From the NCBI RefSeq assembly GCF_001486505.1, contig NZ_LN909066.1, forward strand, positions 536,451-600,450: a stretch of DNA of 64,000 nt, given 5' to 3'. Origin of the DNA: Paenibacillus rubinfantis. Lineage in GTDB: Bacteria > Bacillota > Bacilli > Paenibacillales > Paenibacillaceae. Below the pieces are notes generated by a model. It saw nothing but the letters and a program-made list of their open reading frames with translations, was not told where the DNA came from and ran no database searches. The position numbers and the translations under genes were made by a program. Shown piece by piece: positions 26,525 through 35,797 of the stretch (the first letter of the stretch is position 1; each line of letters opens with the position of its first letter).

Positions 26525-28084
26525 TCATCCCCTCTTGGCGAGCTGCTGCCGGCGGAATTCCCGCGGCGACAACCCCGTTTGTTTTTTGAACACTTTGGTA
26601 AAATAACTTGGATCCGAATACCCCACGCGGCTGCCAATCTCCGAAATCGACAACCCATCCGAACACAGAAGCTCCATCGCTTTGGTAATCCGAATCCGAT
26701 TCAAATATTCGCTGAACCCCTCATCGTTATGGGTGGAAAAATAGCTCGACAGATACGACGGATTAAAGTGGAAATGCCGGCTAAGCGAGCTTAACGTAAG
26801 CGGCTCGCCATAGTGCTCATCGATATAGTCGAGCAGCAGCTTCATGTTGCCGTCGCCGGGCAGCGGTACGCGCGCCGCGATCAGCGGTTCCACTTCATCC
26901 AGAAACGCGTGGAACACCTGTAAAGCCCCGGTCGCATCCCGCGCTTCATCAATCGCTTTAAAGTACGCGTATTTTAATCCGTCCAGCTCCTTCGCTTCCC
27001 GGTGGAGCTCCAAAGCGGCAAGGGTGACATGAAACACGGCATTCCCCAGGAACGATTTGAATTCGAAAGGCGTTTGTAAGTAATTGCCGGCCGCTACGGC
27101 GGCGAGCTCCTTTAACCTCGCGAATACGTTCTCCGCCTGTCCTCGCTTGATTCCGGAGAGTAGCTCCTTCATATCGAACACAGGAAGCGCGGTCACCGGA
27201 GGCAACACATTCGCCTGCAATACGATCTTCCCGGGAAAATAAAACCGGAAGCCCAACAGCTTCTGCCAGTCGTCCCGATACGCTTTCCCCAAGCCGCTCA
27301 GCTCTGCAAACTCGCCTCCGATCGCCCAGGTCGTTTCCGGCATCGCCTCCGCTTTGAGCCGAGCGTACCCGCAAACCGCGTCGATCAGCTCCGCTTGATG
27401 TGAACCGGGATAATTCAGCAGAATCAGCAGTTGCCTCCCCCCGGTATAGATGGGATGTGACCTTACCTGAAAAGGCAACTCATGCAACTGGCTCTCCAAT
27501 CCGCCCGCAAGCCCTGCGAGAACCCCCTCCGGCTCTCCGGCAATCGGGCCGACATCCGTGCCGGTCAACAGGAACCGATCGTAAGGGAAAGCCGACGCCA
27601 GCTGTTCATCCCCTTCCTCCGGCTCGTATCCGTCGATCAGCCTCTCCAGCAGACGATCTAGCGGCAGGCTTCCACGCTCAGCTTCCTGGAGCGAAAGCCC
27701 GGGGATTTTGCGGGCGGTTCTTTGCAGCACCTGCAGAAGCTCCTCCGTCTCCAGCTTCGGTTTCAGGATGTAATCCGCCACACCGCTTTGGAACGTGGAC
27801 CGAACATACTCGAATTCCCCAAAGCTGCTGAGCACAATCACCTCGACCTGCGGATACCGGGCTTTCAGCACACGGGTGAACTCCTCCCCGTCCATCACCG
27901 GCATGACGATATCCGTAATCACGATATGAGGCGACAGCTGCTCCACCAGCCTTAGCGCCTCTTGGCCGTTAGCCGCCTCGCCGACGATTCGAAATCCCTG
28001 CTGCTCCCAATCCAAATGGTGCTTAATCCCCTGCCGCACCAATAGCTCATCGTCAACAATCAAGATCCGGCAAACCTCTCTCAT
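26525..28084 (-). CDS. Response regulator with AraC DNA-binding domain (YesN type), second pair
   Basis: Regulator of 519 aa. The receiver domain (about 5-125) carries IVDDE, phospho-acceptor D58 in VITDIVMPVMDG and a Lys in ILKPKLE. The middle 280 residues show no clear family. The C-terminal AraC domain (about 415-515) has FNPSYLSSYFSTHN and VGYSDPSYFTKVFKKQTGLSP. The start ATG follows GGAGGGG. Unlike the first pair in this window, the regulator gene precedes the kinase. A cre-like site is 37-51 bases upstream. Confidence 0.92.
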   Translation of the reverse strand: MREVCRILIVDDELLVRQGIKHHLDWEQQGFRIVGEAANGQEALRLVEQLSPHIVITDIVMPVMDGEEFTRVLKARYPQVEVIVLSSFGEFEYVRSTFQSGVADYILKPKLETEELLQVLQRTARKIPGLSLQEAERGSLPLDRLLERLIDGYEPEEGDEQLASAFPYDRFLLTGTDVGPIAGEPEGVLAGLAGGLESQLHELPFQVRSHPIYTGGRQLLILLNYPGSHQAELIDAVCGYARLKAEAMPETTWAIGGEFAELSGLGKAYRDDWQKLLGFRFYFPGKIVLQANVLPPVTALPVFDMKELLSGIKRGQAENVFARLKELAAVAAGNYLQTPFEFKSFLGNAVFHVTLAALELHREAKELDGLKYAYFKAIDEARDATGALQVFHAFLDEVEPLIAARVPLPGDGNMKLLLDYIDEHYGEPLTLSSLSRHFHFNPSYLSSYFSTHNDEGFSEYLNRIRITKAMELLCSDGLSISEIGSRVGYSDPSYFTKVFKKQTGLSPREFRRQQLAKRG

Positions 28085-28120
28085 GTCCTTCCCCTCCGCA
28101 TTTAACCATTCCAGCTCGTT

Positions 28121-28135
28121 ATGACAGCGTTTACA
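28121..28135. promoter_or_regulatory. cre-like site upstream of second two-component pair
   Basis: ATGACAGCGTTTACA fits the cre consensus at all but one position and lies 37 bases before the regulator start codon. It suggests that the sensor pair is itself under catabolite repression. Confidence 0.5.
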
Positions 28136-28172
28136 TAGCGAAGGGAAGCAGCGCCATCCCGCCGCTTCCCCA

Positions 28173-29075
28173 TCAACGCAGGTCCAGCCGATAGTTCACC
28201 GCATACTCCGTCTCTCTGAACCCTTCCTGCAGATACAATGCCTTCGCCCGTTCATTTTCCGCATTCACGCATAGTATGGCCCGGGCATATCCGTTCTCCC
28301 GGCCAAACTCCAAGGCCCGGCGCAGCAGAAGGCGGCCCAGTCCCTTCCCCTGAAATTCAGGAAGGAGCGCCAAGGGACCGATGTTCATTATCGGCGTATC
28401 CAGGTACTCGTCATCCGAGCACCGTACGATACCGACGGGCCGTTCCTCGTGTATCAGGAACAACATGCCGCCGCTTAAATAATCCGCCTCCCCGGGATAT
28501 TTCACCACCATGTCCGGCGTGATTGGCGTTTGGCTGCCTTTTAATTGGGCGAAGCCGGCGTTCCGCACAGCGCACCAGTCTTCCTCGTCCTCCCCGGGAC
28601 GAAACGCGCGGAGGCTGTAGCCTTCCGGCAGTGTATAGGGCGCAGGCTGCAGCGGCTCGTTCACCAGCAGGAAGGAGTACCGCTCCACCTGAAAACCTAA
28701 CTGCGCAACGCGCTCCATCAGTCCGGGGTTCACCGACGGGACAAAGATAAACAGTCTTGTCAAGCCTTCGCCATGTTTCACAATCTCCTCAAGCAAGCGG
28801 CGATACACCGCCGCATCTCCGGTCTCGGTATGAAAAATGCGAAAACGCGCCTGCTTCCCCCTGCGCTGATACGCGTCGGCAATCATCGAGGCCGCACCAA
28901 CCAATTCTCCCTCTCCATTCACGGCGATATAAGTTGGATGCTCCTCATGAATTTGGAACTCCGCCAAATCCTCTTCATACAGAAAGGAATCGTCCACCTC
29001 CTGGCGATGCTTCCGGCAATACGCCTTGAAGTCCTCCAGGCGCTCCGGGCCAAGGGCCAGTATCCGCGTATCCAT
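28173..29075 (-). CDS. Tandem GNAT acetyltransferase
   Basis: Acyl-CoA-dependent N-acetyltransferase of about 300 aa with two GNAT folds in tandem. The N-terminal half (about 1-145) is degenerate (YIAVNGEGELVGAASMI). The C-terminal half (about 155-300) has the complete acetyl-CoA site LALLPEFQGKGLGRLLLRRAL and the end motif ALYLQEGFRETEYAVNYRL. The layout resembles mycothiol-synthase-like proteins, but Bacillota do not make mycothiol, so the acceptor is unknown. The frame is open to 29141; ATG 29075, 7 bases after GGAGG, is chosen. It is not obviously linked to the neighbouring operon. Confidence 0.85.
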   Translation of the reverse strand: MDTRILALGPERLEDFKAYCRKHRQEVDDSFLYEEDLAEFQIHEEHPTYIAVNGEGELVGAASMIADAYQRRGKQARFRIFHTETGDAAVYRRLLEEIVKHGEGLTRLFIFVPSVNPGLMERVAQLGFQVERYSFLLVNEPLQPAPYTLPEGYSLRAFRPGEDEEDWCAVRNAGFAQLKGSQTPITPDMVVKYPGEADYLSGGMLFLIHEERPVGIVRCSDDEYLDTPIMNIGPLALLPEFQGKGLGRLLLRRALEFGRENGYARAILCVNAENERAKALYLQEGFRETEYAVNYRLDLR

Positions 29076-29179
29076 GGTTGTTCCTCCATTCCTAAATTCG
29101 ATATAAAAATGATTTGTGGTGTTCTTTCTCACTTCCTTCATTCCCGACCCAATGCTAGGATATCGTTAATCCGAAGGAG

Positions 29180-29693
29180 GTGGTGGAGATAAACCGTTCT
29201 TTTATTGAAGCCTTACGCCAGAACTCCCTTGATGTGCTGCAGCAAATTCCCAAAAGCGATTGGCACAACCATGCCGGACGCGGCGGCAACATCGCCTACA
29301 TCGCCGCGTGGTCGGGGGTTCAAAGCGCATGTCGGGGAATTCGGCACGGCGGACGACGTGTGGGAGGCCGTGGAAGAGCTGGAGCTGGATGAGGTCCACC
29401 ACGGCATCGCGGCAGCGCGTTCTGTCTCCGTGATGAACTGGTTGGCTGACCACCACATCCGGTTAAATGTCTGTCCGACGAGCAATGTTATGCTGCGCGT
29501 GGCGGACAGCTACGCCAAACATCCCCTGCGCAAGCTTTACGACCACGGTGTACTTGTGACGATTAATACCGACGACCTTCTAATCTTTAACCAAAGCGTA
29601 TCGCAAGAGTACCTGAACCTGTACCGGTCTGGCCTGATGACAGCCGAAGAACTTGAAGAGATCCGAGAAGTCGGATTAAACGCCGCCATTTAA
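29180..29693 (+). pseudogene. Adenosine deaminase family remnant (internal deletion and frameshift)
   Basis: Two pieces of one protein family lie in different frames. The first frame (from about 29180) gives FIEALRQNSLDVLQQIPKSD followed by WHNHAGRGGN, the N-terminus of an adenosine deaminase-like amidohydrolase with its HxH metal ligands. The second frame (about 29315-29693) gives FKAHVGEFGTADDVWEAVEE, DEVHHGIAAA, NVCPTSNVML and VTINTDDLLIF, the C-terminal third with the conserved His, the PTSN strand and the catalytic Asp pair. About 150 or more middle residues, including further active-site residues, are missing at a junction near 29300. A good GGAGG RBS remains at 29176. The product cannot be active. 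Confidence 0.85.
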
Positions 29694-29694
29694 A

Positions 29695-29892
29695 TTAAAT
29701 AAACAAGATTAAAACCAACACAACCGCCAGCACGCCGATGGCGTACATCACGCCCAGCCGGAGCCAATTCCGTCCCGTTTGTTGCGTATATCGCGGATTT
29801 TCCTCCCGGTTGCTTTGCGATTGCCCGATCCTTATCGTTGCGATCAAACCAAATGCCAAGATCAGAACAATGATTACAATTAACCACACCAT
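29695..29892 (-). CDS. Small two-helix membrane protein
   Basis: Predicted 65-aa membrane protein: a hydrophobic helix at about 2-21 (VWLIVIIVLILAFGLIATI), a polar middle with Arg/Gln/Asn, and a second helix at about 46-65. The GC-poor hydrophobic pattern and Asn/Gln-rich loop look like genuine coding, but no family is recognised. The upstream AAGGGTGG is a modest RBS. It starts opposite to the lipase gene and ends next to the pseudogene. Confidence 0.55.
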   Translation of the reverse strand: MVWLIVIIVLILAFGLIATIRIGQSQSNREENPRYTQQTGRNWLRLGVMYAIGVLAVVLVLILFI

Positions 29893-30020
29893 ACAGCCAC
29901 CCTTACCTTCCTATAGGAGTCGTTGTCCCTATTATAATAACACCGGGACGATCGCGCACTATAGCATCTTCCCTCTTCGCTCCTAATATATTGAAAGCAG
30001 GAGCGAAGGGAGGATGTAAG

Positions 30021-30803
30021 ATGGAATTAAACCAGGCCCAAATTCAACGCGCGTTGTTCCTGGCCGCCGTCTGCGGTCAAACCTATACGCAATTCACGAA
30101 TCCGGACGGTACGTTTGTCCTCCCGCCGCCGTATACGCTGTTCGAACCCCTTGAAGCGAAATCCTTGCTTGGTCAATGGGAGCGTTTCGGATTTATTTGG
30201 CAATCGGCGGACGAGATCATCATCGCCTTTCGGGGAACCAGCTCGGCCTCCAACTGGATTGCCGATGCCATCGCAACGCAGCAGAAATTCAAGTGGGCCA
30301 AGGATGCCGGCCTTACGCACCGGGGATTTACCGGTATATATGGATCGGCCCGCCGTCAGATTCACTCCGCCCTGCACCAGTTGCCGGAGGACAGGACGTT
30401 ATATCTTACGGGCCACAGCCTGGGGGCTGCGTTGGCAACGTTATGTGCGATGGATCTCGCCGCAAATACAAACCGGGTTCCCATCCTGTTTACGTTTGGT
30501 TCGCCTCGCGTTGGAGATCCGGATTTCGTTCAGGCTTTTGCGAAGCAGGTCCCCAACAGCTATCGGATTCATAATGAATTTGATCCGGTGACCCACATCC
30601 CGCCGACGATTTTTAAGCTACCTAGACAAGAGAAGACCTACTACTACCGTCATGTCCCCGCCTCTTACCCCTTGTATTTCGCCGACGCTTCATTGTCTTC
30701 CAATCATAGCATCGGCAGCTATTATGCCGAGCTTGCAGAACTCGATCCCGTCTATGCTCAGCATCTCTCAACCGTGAGCCCTTCCTTTCTCCAAGTTCCC
30801 TGA
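30021..30803 (+). CDS. Class 3 lipase family protein
   Basis: Alpha/beta hydrolase of 260 aa, cytoplasmic as no signal peptide is seen. The nucleophile elbow is GHSLGAALAT with S133, the Asp is probably D188 in NEFDPVTHIPP, and the His H229 in LSSNHSIGSYY. FRGTSSASNWIAD near residue 70 is the oxyanion/substrate region typical of fungal-type (class 3) lipases. The start ATG is 7 bases after AAGGGAGG; a longer frame from 29991 lacks an RBS. The function is probably hydrolysis of acyl esters; the substrate is unknown. Confidence 0.88.
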   Translation: MELNQAQIQRALFLAAVCGQTYTQFTNPDGTFVLPPPYTLFEPLEAKSLLGQWERFGFIWQSADEIIIAFRGTSSASNWIADAIATQQKFKWAKDAGLTHRGFTGIYGSARRQIHSALHQLPEDRTLYLTGHSLGAALATLCAMDLAANTNRVPILFTFGSPRVGDPDFVQAFAKQVPNSYRIHNEFDPVTHIPPTIFKLPRQEKTYYYRHVPASYPLYFADASLSSNHSIGSYYAELAELDPVYAQHLSTVSPSFLQVP

Positions 30804-30820
30804 GGGTGAGCCGTAAACGA

Positions 30821-32185
30821 TCAAGCGGCGAGATCCTGTACCAGATTTTTAATCCATTTTCGGGAACGGATACGGGCAAGCCCAATGCCGTAGCGGACGA
30901 CTTCTTCCAACGACAAGGCAAAGTATACCAAGAAGATCGGCTGCTTTAGTCCAAAAGACAGCAGTAAACCCGACGGCACCCCGATCAACCAGGTTGTGGC
31001 CGATTCCATGGCGAACACGAATTTGCTGTCCCCGCCGCTGTTTAATATCCCGCCGGCCATCACCATATTGCCGACTTTCACCCACAGAAAAGCCGCAAAG
31101 ACCCATACTAGATAGATGCCCAGACGGTTCGCTTCGCCGGAGATATGGAACGCCGACACATACCACGGGGAGATCGCTGCGATGACGAGTCCTACCGCTA
31201 AGGAGACAACCGCACCCAACCGGATGAACCGCTTCGCGTACAACATGGCGGTTTCCTCTTCCCCGGCGCCAAGCTTGTTCCCAACCATCACCCCACCGGC
31301 ACTGGCAAGTCCCGTGAACAAGCCGATACATACGCCTTGCAGCGTGAACGTGATCGTCATCGCCGTCATTTCCGTGGTTCCCATCCGGCTATAAATGATC
31401 GCATAAGCCGTCTCCCCCAGCACCCAAATCAGCTCATTTAGAACGAGGGGGAACGTCGTTTGGGCGAATTTCTTAACCAATGCCGACGATCCTCCACCGT
31501 ACAGCTCACGCCATCCTGCCCTGCCCGGCAATTTAAACAGGTAGACGGCACCCACAATCAGAAGGCATTCCACCACTCTGGAGACCGTCGTTGCGATCGC
31601 CGCCCCCGCAAGGCCCATTTGCGGGAATCCCAGATGCCCGAAGATCAGCAGATAGTTCAGCAGGATGTTTAACCCCACCGTAAACAAACTAACGAACAGC
31701 GGCAGCTTGACATGCTGGGTGCTCCTCAGTACGGCGGAATACAACATCGTCAACATAGCCGGAACGTAACCTACGGCCATCAGTTGCAAATAAATGGCGC
31801 CCTCCTCGTGAATCCGCGGGTCTTCCGTGAAGACGGCAAAGCAGAGCTCCGGCTCGAAATACACGAGCAGCGAAAACAGGAAGGACAGGATAACTCCCGT
31901 CGCCATGCCAATCCCCAGCAAGCGATTGATGCTCCGTCGGTCTCCCTTCCCCCAGAACTGGGCCGTATATATGGACACCCCGGCAGCCAGGCCGGCCATC
32001 ATCACGGAGATGATCGCGTATATTTTCGAGGACATCCCCACCGAAGCGATCGCTACGTCGCCCAATTGGCCAACCATCAGCTGATCCGTCAACGAAAGCA
32101 AGGCCATAATTAAGCTTTGCAGCGTTACCGGGATGGCGATTTGATAGACGCTCTTATAAAAAAGCTTGGACTGTTGTTGATCCAT
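30821..32185 (-). CDS. MATE family efflux transporter
   Basis: Cation-coupled multidrug exporter of about 454 aa with twelve membrane segments in two similar halves. The N-terminal half begins with YQIAIPVTLQSLIMALLSLTDQLMVGQLG and the C-terminal half with FPLVLNELIWVLGETAYAIIYSRMG, both typical of MATE/NorM proteins. The open frame reaches 32242; ATG 32185 (MDQQQSK) with AAGGAG upstream is chosen. A LacI/cre-like palindrome (TTCAAACGTTTGCA, about 32224-32237) lies just upstream and may be regulatory. It converges on the lipase gene with 17 bases between stops. Confidence 0.92.
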   Translation of the reverse strand: MDQQQSKLFYKSVYQIAIPVTLQSLIMALLSLTDQLMVGQLGDVAIASVGMSSKIYAIISVMMAGLAAGVSIYTAQFWGKGDRRSINRLLGIGMATGVILSFLFSLLVYFEPELCFAVFTEDPRIHEEGAIYLQLMAVGYVPAMLTMLYSAVLRSTQHVKLPLFVSLFTVGLNILLNYLLIFGHLGFPQMGLAGAAIATTVSRVVECLLIVGAVYLFKLPGRAGWRELYGGGSSALVKKFAQTTFPLVLNELIWVLGETAYAIIYSRMGTTEMTAMTITFTLQGVCIGLFTGLASAGGVMVGNKLGAGEEETAMLYAKRFIRLGAVVSLAVGLVIAAISPWYVSAFHISGEANRLGIYLVWVFAAFLWVKVGNMVMAGGILNSGGDSKFVFAMESATTWLIGVPSGLLLSFGLKQPIFLVYFALSLEEVVRYGIGLARIRSRKWIKNLVQDLAA

Positions 32186-32304
32186 CCTTCCAAAGACTCC
32201 TTCTCCCTCAATATCAACCCATTTGTTCAAACGTTTGCACAAATCTTATAAAGACATCTTACCACTTCCTCATGTGGATGTAAGGGAGATTTTGTCGAGA
32301 ACTG

Positions 32305-32349
32305 AAAAAAGCCGCTATCCGGCAAAAATCTGCACGGCTAGCGGCTTTC
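32305..32349 (-). terminator. Terminator after serine hydrolase gene
   Basis: AAAGCCGCTA and TAGCGGCTTT pair around a loop, with a T-run on the minus strand (AAAAAA on plus at 32305-32310). It lies 17 bases after the stop codon of the serine hydrolase and before the MATE gene. Confidence 0.88.
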
Positions 32350-32365
32350 GACTCCATCATGTAGT

Positions 32366-34420
32366 TTAATTACTTAAATGAATGCGGAAAACATCTCCTG
32401 CCAGTCCGCCAAACACGATCTTTCCGCCTGCTGGCAGTTTAAAGGAAGGCTGCTTACGAATCATCGACGAGTGAACGAGTAGCCCTTGTTCGTCATACAC
32501 GATGAACCCGCCGTTTCCTTCCGTTTTCACGGTTATCGTGCGCCCCTCCATGGAAGGCGGAATGTTGAACCATCTTGCCTGACCGCTTGGTTGAATGGTG
32601 ATCTTCGATTGCACTCCGGCGTAGAGGTTCGGAATTGCATCCTCACGGATAAAGGTTTGACCATTTACATCCAAAAACTCCGCGCCATTTAATTTCGAGA
32701 ATTTGAAATCAAACGCGTCCCGGCTGTTCATATTCGGAATTTCCATCACATTTACCGCCTGATTGGCATCCACGATCTTGGCACCGTTGGCATAACCGTA
32801 TTCAAGATCAACCGATAACGTTTTGTTGAGGACCGACGTGGCCAAGAAGAACAACGAATTGATTTTTTCATCCAACGCATAATACATTTTTCCGTCTCTA
32901 GTTTTCCATTGCTCTTTCACCGCTTGACTCAGCGATTGGGCTTCCAGCTTCTGATATTCGTAGGATACCATGTGCATTTGGCTCAGCCCCGGGAAGTTCA
33001 AGTAAGCATCCAGCTTCAAATAGGTTTTACCATTGGTCTCCTTCACAAAGCTGACGTTGGCGCTGCCATCGCTGCTTGTGAACCGCCCGTTGCCCGTATA
33101 TACGTACGTTTGTGCCGGAATCAGGCCGCCCATTTGCGCCGCCAGTTCCATTTGCCCTTGTTGAATGTCAACCTTCATCGTTTCGCCAACCATTCCGTAT
33201 AATCCGGAATAAGCTTGCAGTTCCTTAGGCATTTCCACTTTCACAGGAGCTTCGAAGGTCGGATCCGGTTGAATCTCGTCAATCAGGCCTTTTTCGTGCA
33301 AATACTCCAGCAATACCCCGGCCGCGAAGGCACTGTTATAGAACGAGCTTCCCCCCGACGAAAGGACGGAGATCGAAATGTGTTGCTCCGGCAAGACGAT
33401 CAGTCCGGCGTGATACACGATCGTATCGCCGCCTTTCGATAAAGCGGTGATGCCGTAATCTCCAAACGGAGCCAGTTCCACAGAATCCCAACCAAGTCCG
33501 TAGTTAAAAACATTCGTTTCTTCTTCCACCCAGATTCCGTTGCGATATTCGTGGGCTTGCATCGATTTCGCCGCTGCCTTGGACAGCAGTTCCGGCCGGT
33601 CTCCCATCAGCACTTCTGCGTATTTTGCTAATTCTTCGGCAGTGGAGTAAACGCCCCCTGCACCAAGCACATTCGCATTCTCTACTGGTAAAACTTTATC
33701 TACGCCCGGAAAATAGGTTTTAGCCAGTTTTTCACGGTCAAAGGTATCCAGCGGCGTTTTGGTATGAACCAGTCCCAACGGTTTGTTGAAATGTTGATTC
33801 AGGTACTCGGTATAACTCATCCCGCTAACCCGTTCCACCAGAATTTCCAGCAGTGTAAAGCCGTCGTTGCAATACACAGAGTAGGCGCCCGGGTCCGATT
33901 TCAAGCGCTCGGACCGCATCTTGCGCAGCAACTCGTCATGGTTTTGCGTATCGTTATCGTCAAACAACATACTGTTTTCATAGTGCGAACCGTACAATCC
34001 CGACGAGTGGTTCAGCAGCATGCGCGGCGTAATTTGGCGATACCGATCATCCGCCATTTCAAAATCCTTGATATACGTCGTAAGCGGCTGATCCAAATCG
34101 ACGAGCTTGGCGTCGACCAGCTGCATCGTTGCCGCGGCGACAACCATCTTGCTCACCGAGCCGATCCCATACATTGTCGTTGGAGTTACCGGCGTTCCCT
34201 TCTCTGGATCCGCATATCCCGCGCCATCCGACAACGCGATCTTTCCATGATCCATAATGGCGTACTGCAGGCTGGTCACGCCATAATCCGTGAGGACGGT
34301 TTGAGCCATCGCCTGCGCTTTTTCTTTGACTGAGCTTGCCTCAGCTTGAACGGTGCCTTGACCTACCGGCGTGATGAACACCAGCAAAACCGCAAGGAAA
34401 CCGAAGATCCATTTCTTCAT
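32366..34420 (-). CDS. Large secreted serine hydrolase of the beta-lactamase/PBP fold
   Basis: Secreted protein of 684 aa. A signal peptide (MKKWIFGFLAVLLVFITPVG, cleavage near QAEA) is followed by a class C beta-lactamase/esterase domain (about 30-390) with the nucleophile S88 and K91 in GSVSK and Y183-C-N185 as the YxN motif. The remaining ~290 residues are beta-rich and unrecognised. Such proteins act as D-aminopeptidases, DD-peptidases or esterases in the cell wall. Codons upstream to 34516 are open but ATG 34420 has GGGAGG at 8 bases and a real signal peptide. It lies directly downstream of a GHKL/LytTR two-component pair on the same strand, which probably controls it. Confidence 0.88.
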   Translation of the reverse strand: MKKWIFGFLAVLLVFITPVGQGTVQAEASSVKEKAQAMAQTVLTDYGVTSLQYAIMDHGKIALSDGAGYADPEKGTPVTPTTMYGIGSVSKMVVAAATMQLVDAKLVDLDQPLTTYIKDFEMADDRYRQITPRMLLNHSSGLYGSHYENSMLFDDNDTQNHDELLRKMRSERLKSDPGAYSVYCNDGFTLLEILVERVSGMSYTEYLNQHFNKPLGLVHTKTPLDTFDREKLAKTYFPGVDKVLPVENANVLGAGGVYSTAEELAKYAEVLMGDRPELLSKAAAKSMQAHEYRNGIWVEEETNVFNYGLGWDSVELAPFGDYGITALSKGGDTIVYHAGLIVLPEQHISISVLSSGGSSFYNSAFAAGVLLEYLHEKGLIDEIQPDPTFEAPVKVEMPKELQAYSGLYGMVGETMKVDIQQGQMELAAQMGGLIPAQTYVYTGNGRFTSSDGSANVSFVKETNGKTYLKLDAYLNFPGLSQMHMVSYEYQKLEAQSLSQAVKEQWKTRDGKMYYALDEKINSLFFLATSVLNKTLSVDLEYGYANGAKIVDANQAVNVMEIPNMNSRDAFDFKFSKLNGAEFLDVNGQTFIREDAIPNLYAGVQSKITIQPSGQARWFNIPPSMEGRTITVKTEGNGGFIVYDEQGLLVHSSMIRKQPSFKLPAGGKIVFGGLAGDVFRIHLSN

Positions 34421-34519
34421 GTCTGATTCCTCCCTGTACCTTTTGTCTATGGATTGGTTACAGGTTGATCGTACAGGAAGGAAGAGTCGGATGGGGCCAA
34501 TGGAGCCGAAACGCAAAAA

Positions 34520-35797
34520 TCAATCCCTGAACGGCAGGATCACCATGTTATTAAATGTCTTGCTGCCGGTTTCGATGGCCATGTTCCCCCCGTATTTCTC
34601 GCAAATCCGCGAGATGTTGGTGAGACCGATGCCGTGAAACTCCCGGTTTGGCTTCTGGCTGTGCAGACGGGGGACTTCCTGTTCCGTATGGTTCAGGATC
34701 TGAATGGACAGGGCGGACTCGTCCGAGCGGATGCGAATCAGAATGTACCGATCTTCCGCAATCCGCACCTTCTTCGAAGCTTCCAGGGCGTTATCCAGCA
34801 TGTTGCCAAGTACCACGCAGAGATCATACCGGTCGATGTTCAAGTGCTGTGAATAAAGTTGTAGCTGTGTATCGATCCGAATGCCGTTCGCCTCGCCGAT
34901 ATTCAGCGCATTGGTAACGAGGGCATCAATCACCAGATTCCCCGTATTCACCCGATGATAAGCGTCCTCGACCTTATTCAGCGTGACCCGAATGTGCTCT
35001 AACGCCGCTGCCGGATCCCCGCGCTTAATGCACTCTTCGATATACAGAAACTGCTTGTTGGTATCATGAATGATGCGTTTAATCGATTTGAAGCTATGTA
35101 CGGTTTTTTCATAGTTGGCGTCCTGGTAGTCCATCTGCCGTTGCAATTGGAAATTCTCCTGCTGGATTTGAAATTTCTCCATCATCGTATCGAACATGTA
35201 GATCACCAATACGTTCAGGAGCAGCAACCCGATGACCCAGATGAAGAAATGCAGGTTCTTCTCGCTAGTTGCGGCCAGCAGGTTCACCTGATAAATACTG
35301 AACACCGGCACGAACAGAAACAGGAGATAATAAAGAGGCTTAAGCGGGTAAGTTCGCCGTTTGGCCACCATTCGGATCAGTTGAATCACCACAAACATCA
35401 AAATGCAGGAAAGCAGCAAGGTTTTCGCCGATGCCGAGAAGCTCGATGGTTCAAAGTTTCGAAATTCATCTGAATTGAGGGTATAAAAAATAAAAAGCGA
35501 AAGCGAATTGACGATCGACATTAACACGCCGTATAACACGGTAAACATCAGTTTGTTCTTCAACTCAACCTGGTACGTATCCGCCAGGCTGTAAATTAAT
35601 AATAGAGCCACGCCGGATGCGTACCACCGCAAATCGACGGTCAGATAGCCCCCCGCTAGCAACGCAAACACGATAAAATGCACCAGTCTATGCGGTTTGC
35701 GCGTCACTCTCCCAAACACCGCATCAAAGAAAAAGATCAGTTGGAACCCTAGCACAAACACGATGCTAATCAGAATCGGAACATTAAATGGAATCAT
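34520..35797 (-). CDS. GHKL sensor histidine kinase (AgrC-like)
   Basis: Membrane kinase of 425 aa. About six hydrophobic segments fill the first 200 residues, then a coiled region (FQIQQENFQLQRQMDYQ), the phospho-acceptor H244 in RIIHDTNKQF and a GHKL ATPase domain with NMLDNALEAS and GIGLTNISRICEKYGG. This architecture is that of peptide-sensing kinases such as AgrC. No AgrB or AgrD-like gene is visible nearby, so the signal is unknown. The start overlaps the regulator stop by 14 bases. Confidence 0.9.
   Translation of the reverse strand: MIPFNVPILISIVFVLGFQLIFFFDAVFGRVTRKPHRLVHFIVFALLAGGYLTVDLRWYASGVALLLIYSLADTYQVELKNKLMFTVLYGVLMSIVNSLSLFIFYTLNSDEFRNFEPSSFSASAKTLLLSCILMFVVIQLIRMVAKRRTYPLKPLYYLLFLFVPVFSIYQVNLLAATSEKNLHFFIWVIGLLLLNVLVIYMFDTMMEKFQIQQENFQLQRQMDYQDANYEKTVHSFKSIKRIIHDTNKQFLYIEECIKRGDPAAALEHIRVTLNKVEDAYHRVNTGNLVIDALVTNALNIGEANGIRIDTQLQLYSQHLNIDRYDLCVVLGNMLDNALEASKKVRIAEDRYILIRIRSDESALSIQILNHTEQEVPRLHSQKPNREFHGIGLTNISRICEKYGGNMAIETGSKTFNNMVILPFRD

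Noticed and set aside
32224..32237. cre site before the MATE gene
   Set aside because: TTCAAACGTTTGCA is palindromic but misses two cre consensus positions and no catabolic function is linked to the gene; mentioned only in the gene entry.
34433..34477. Inverted repeat CCTGTAC/GTACAGG upstream of the serine hydrolase
   Set aside because: Only 7 bases with a 31-base spacer and no match to a LytTR box; too weak to call an operator.
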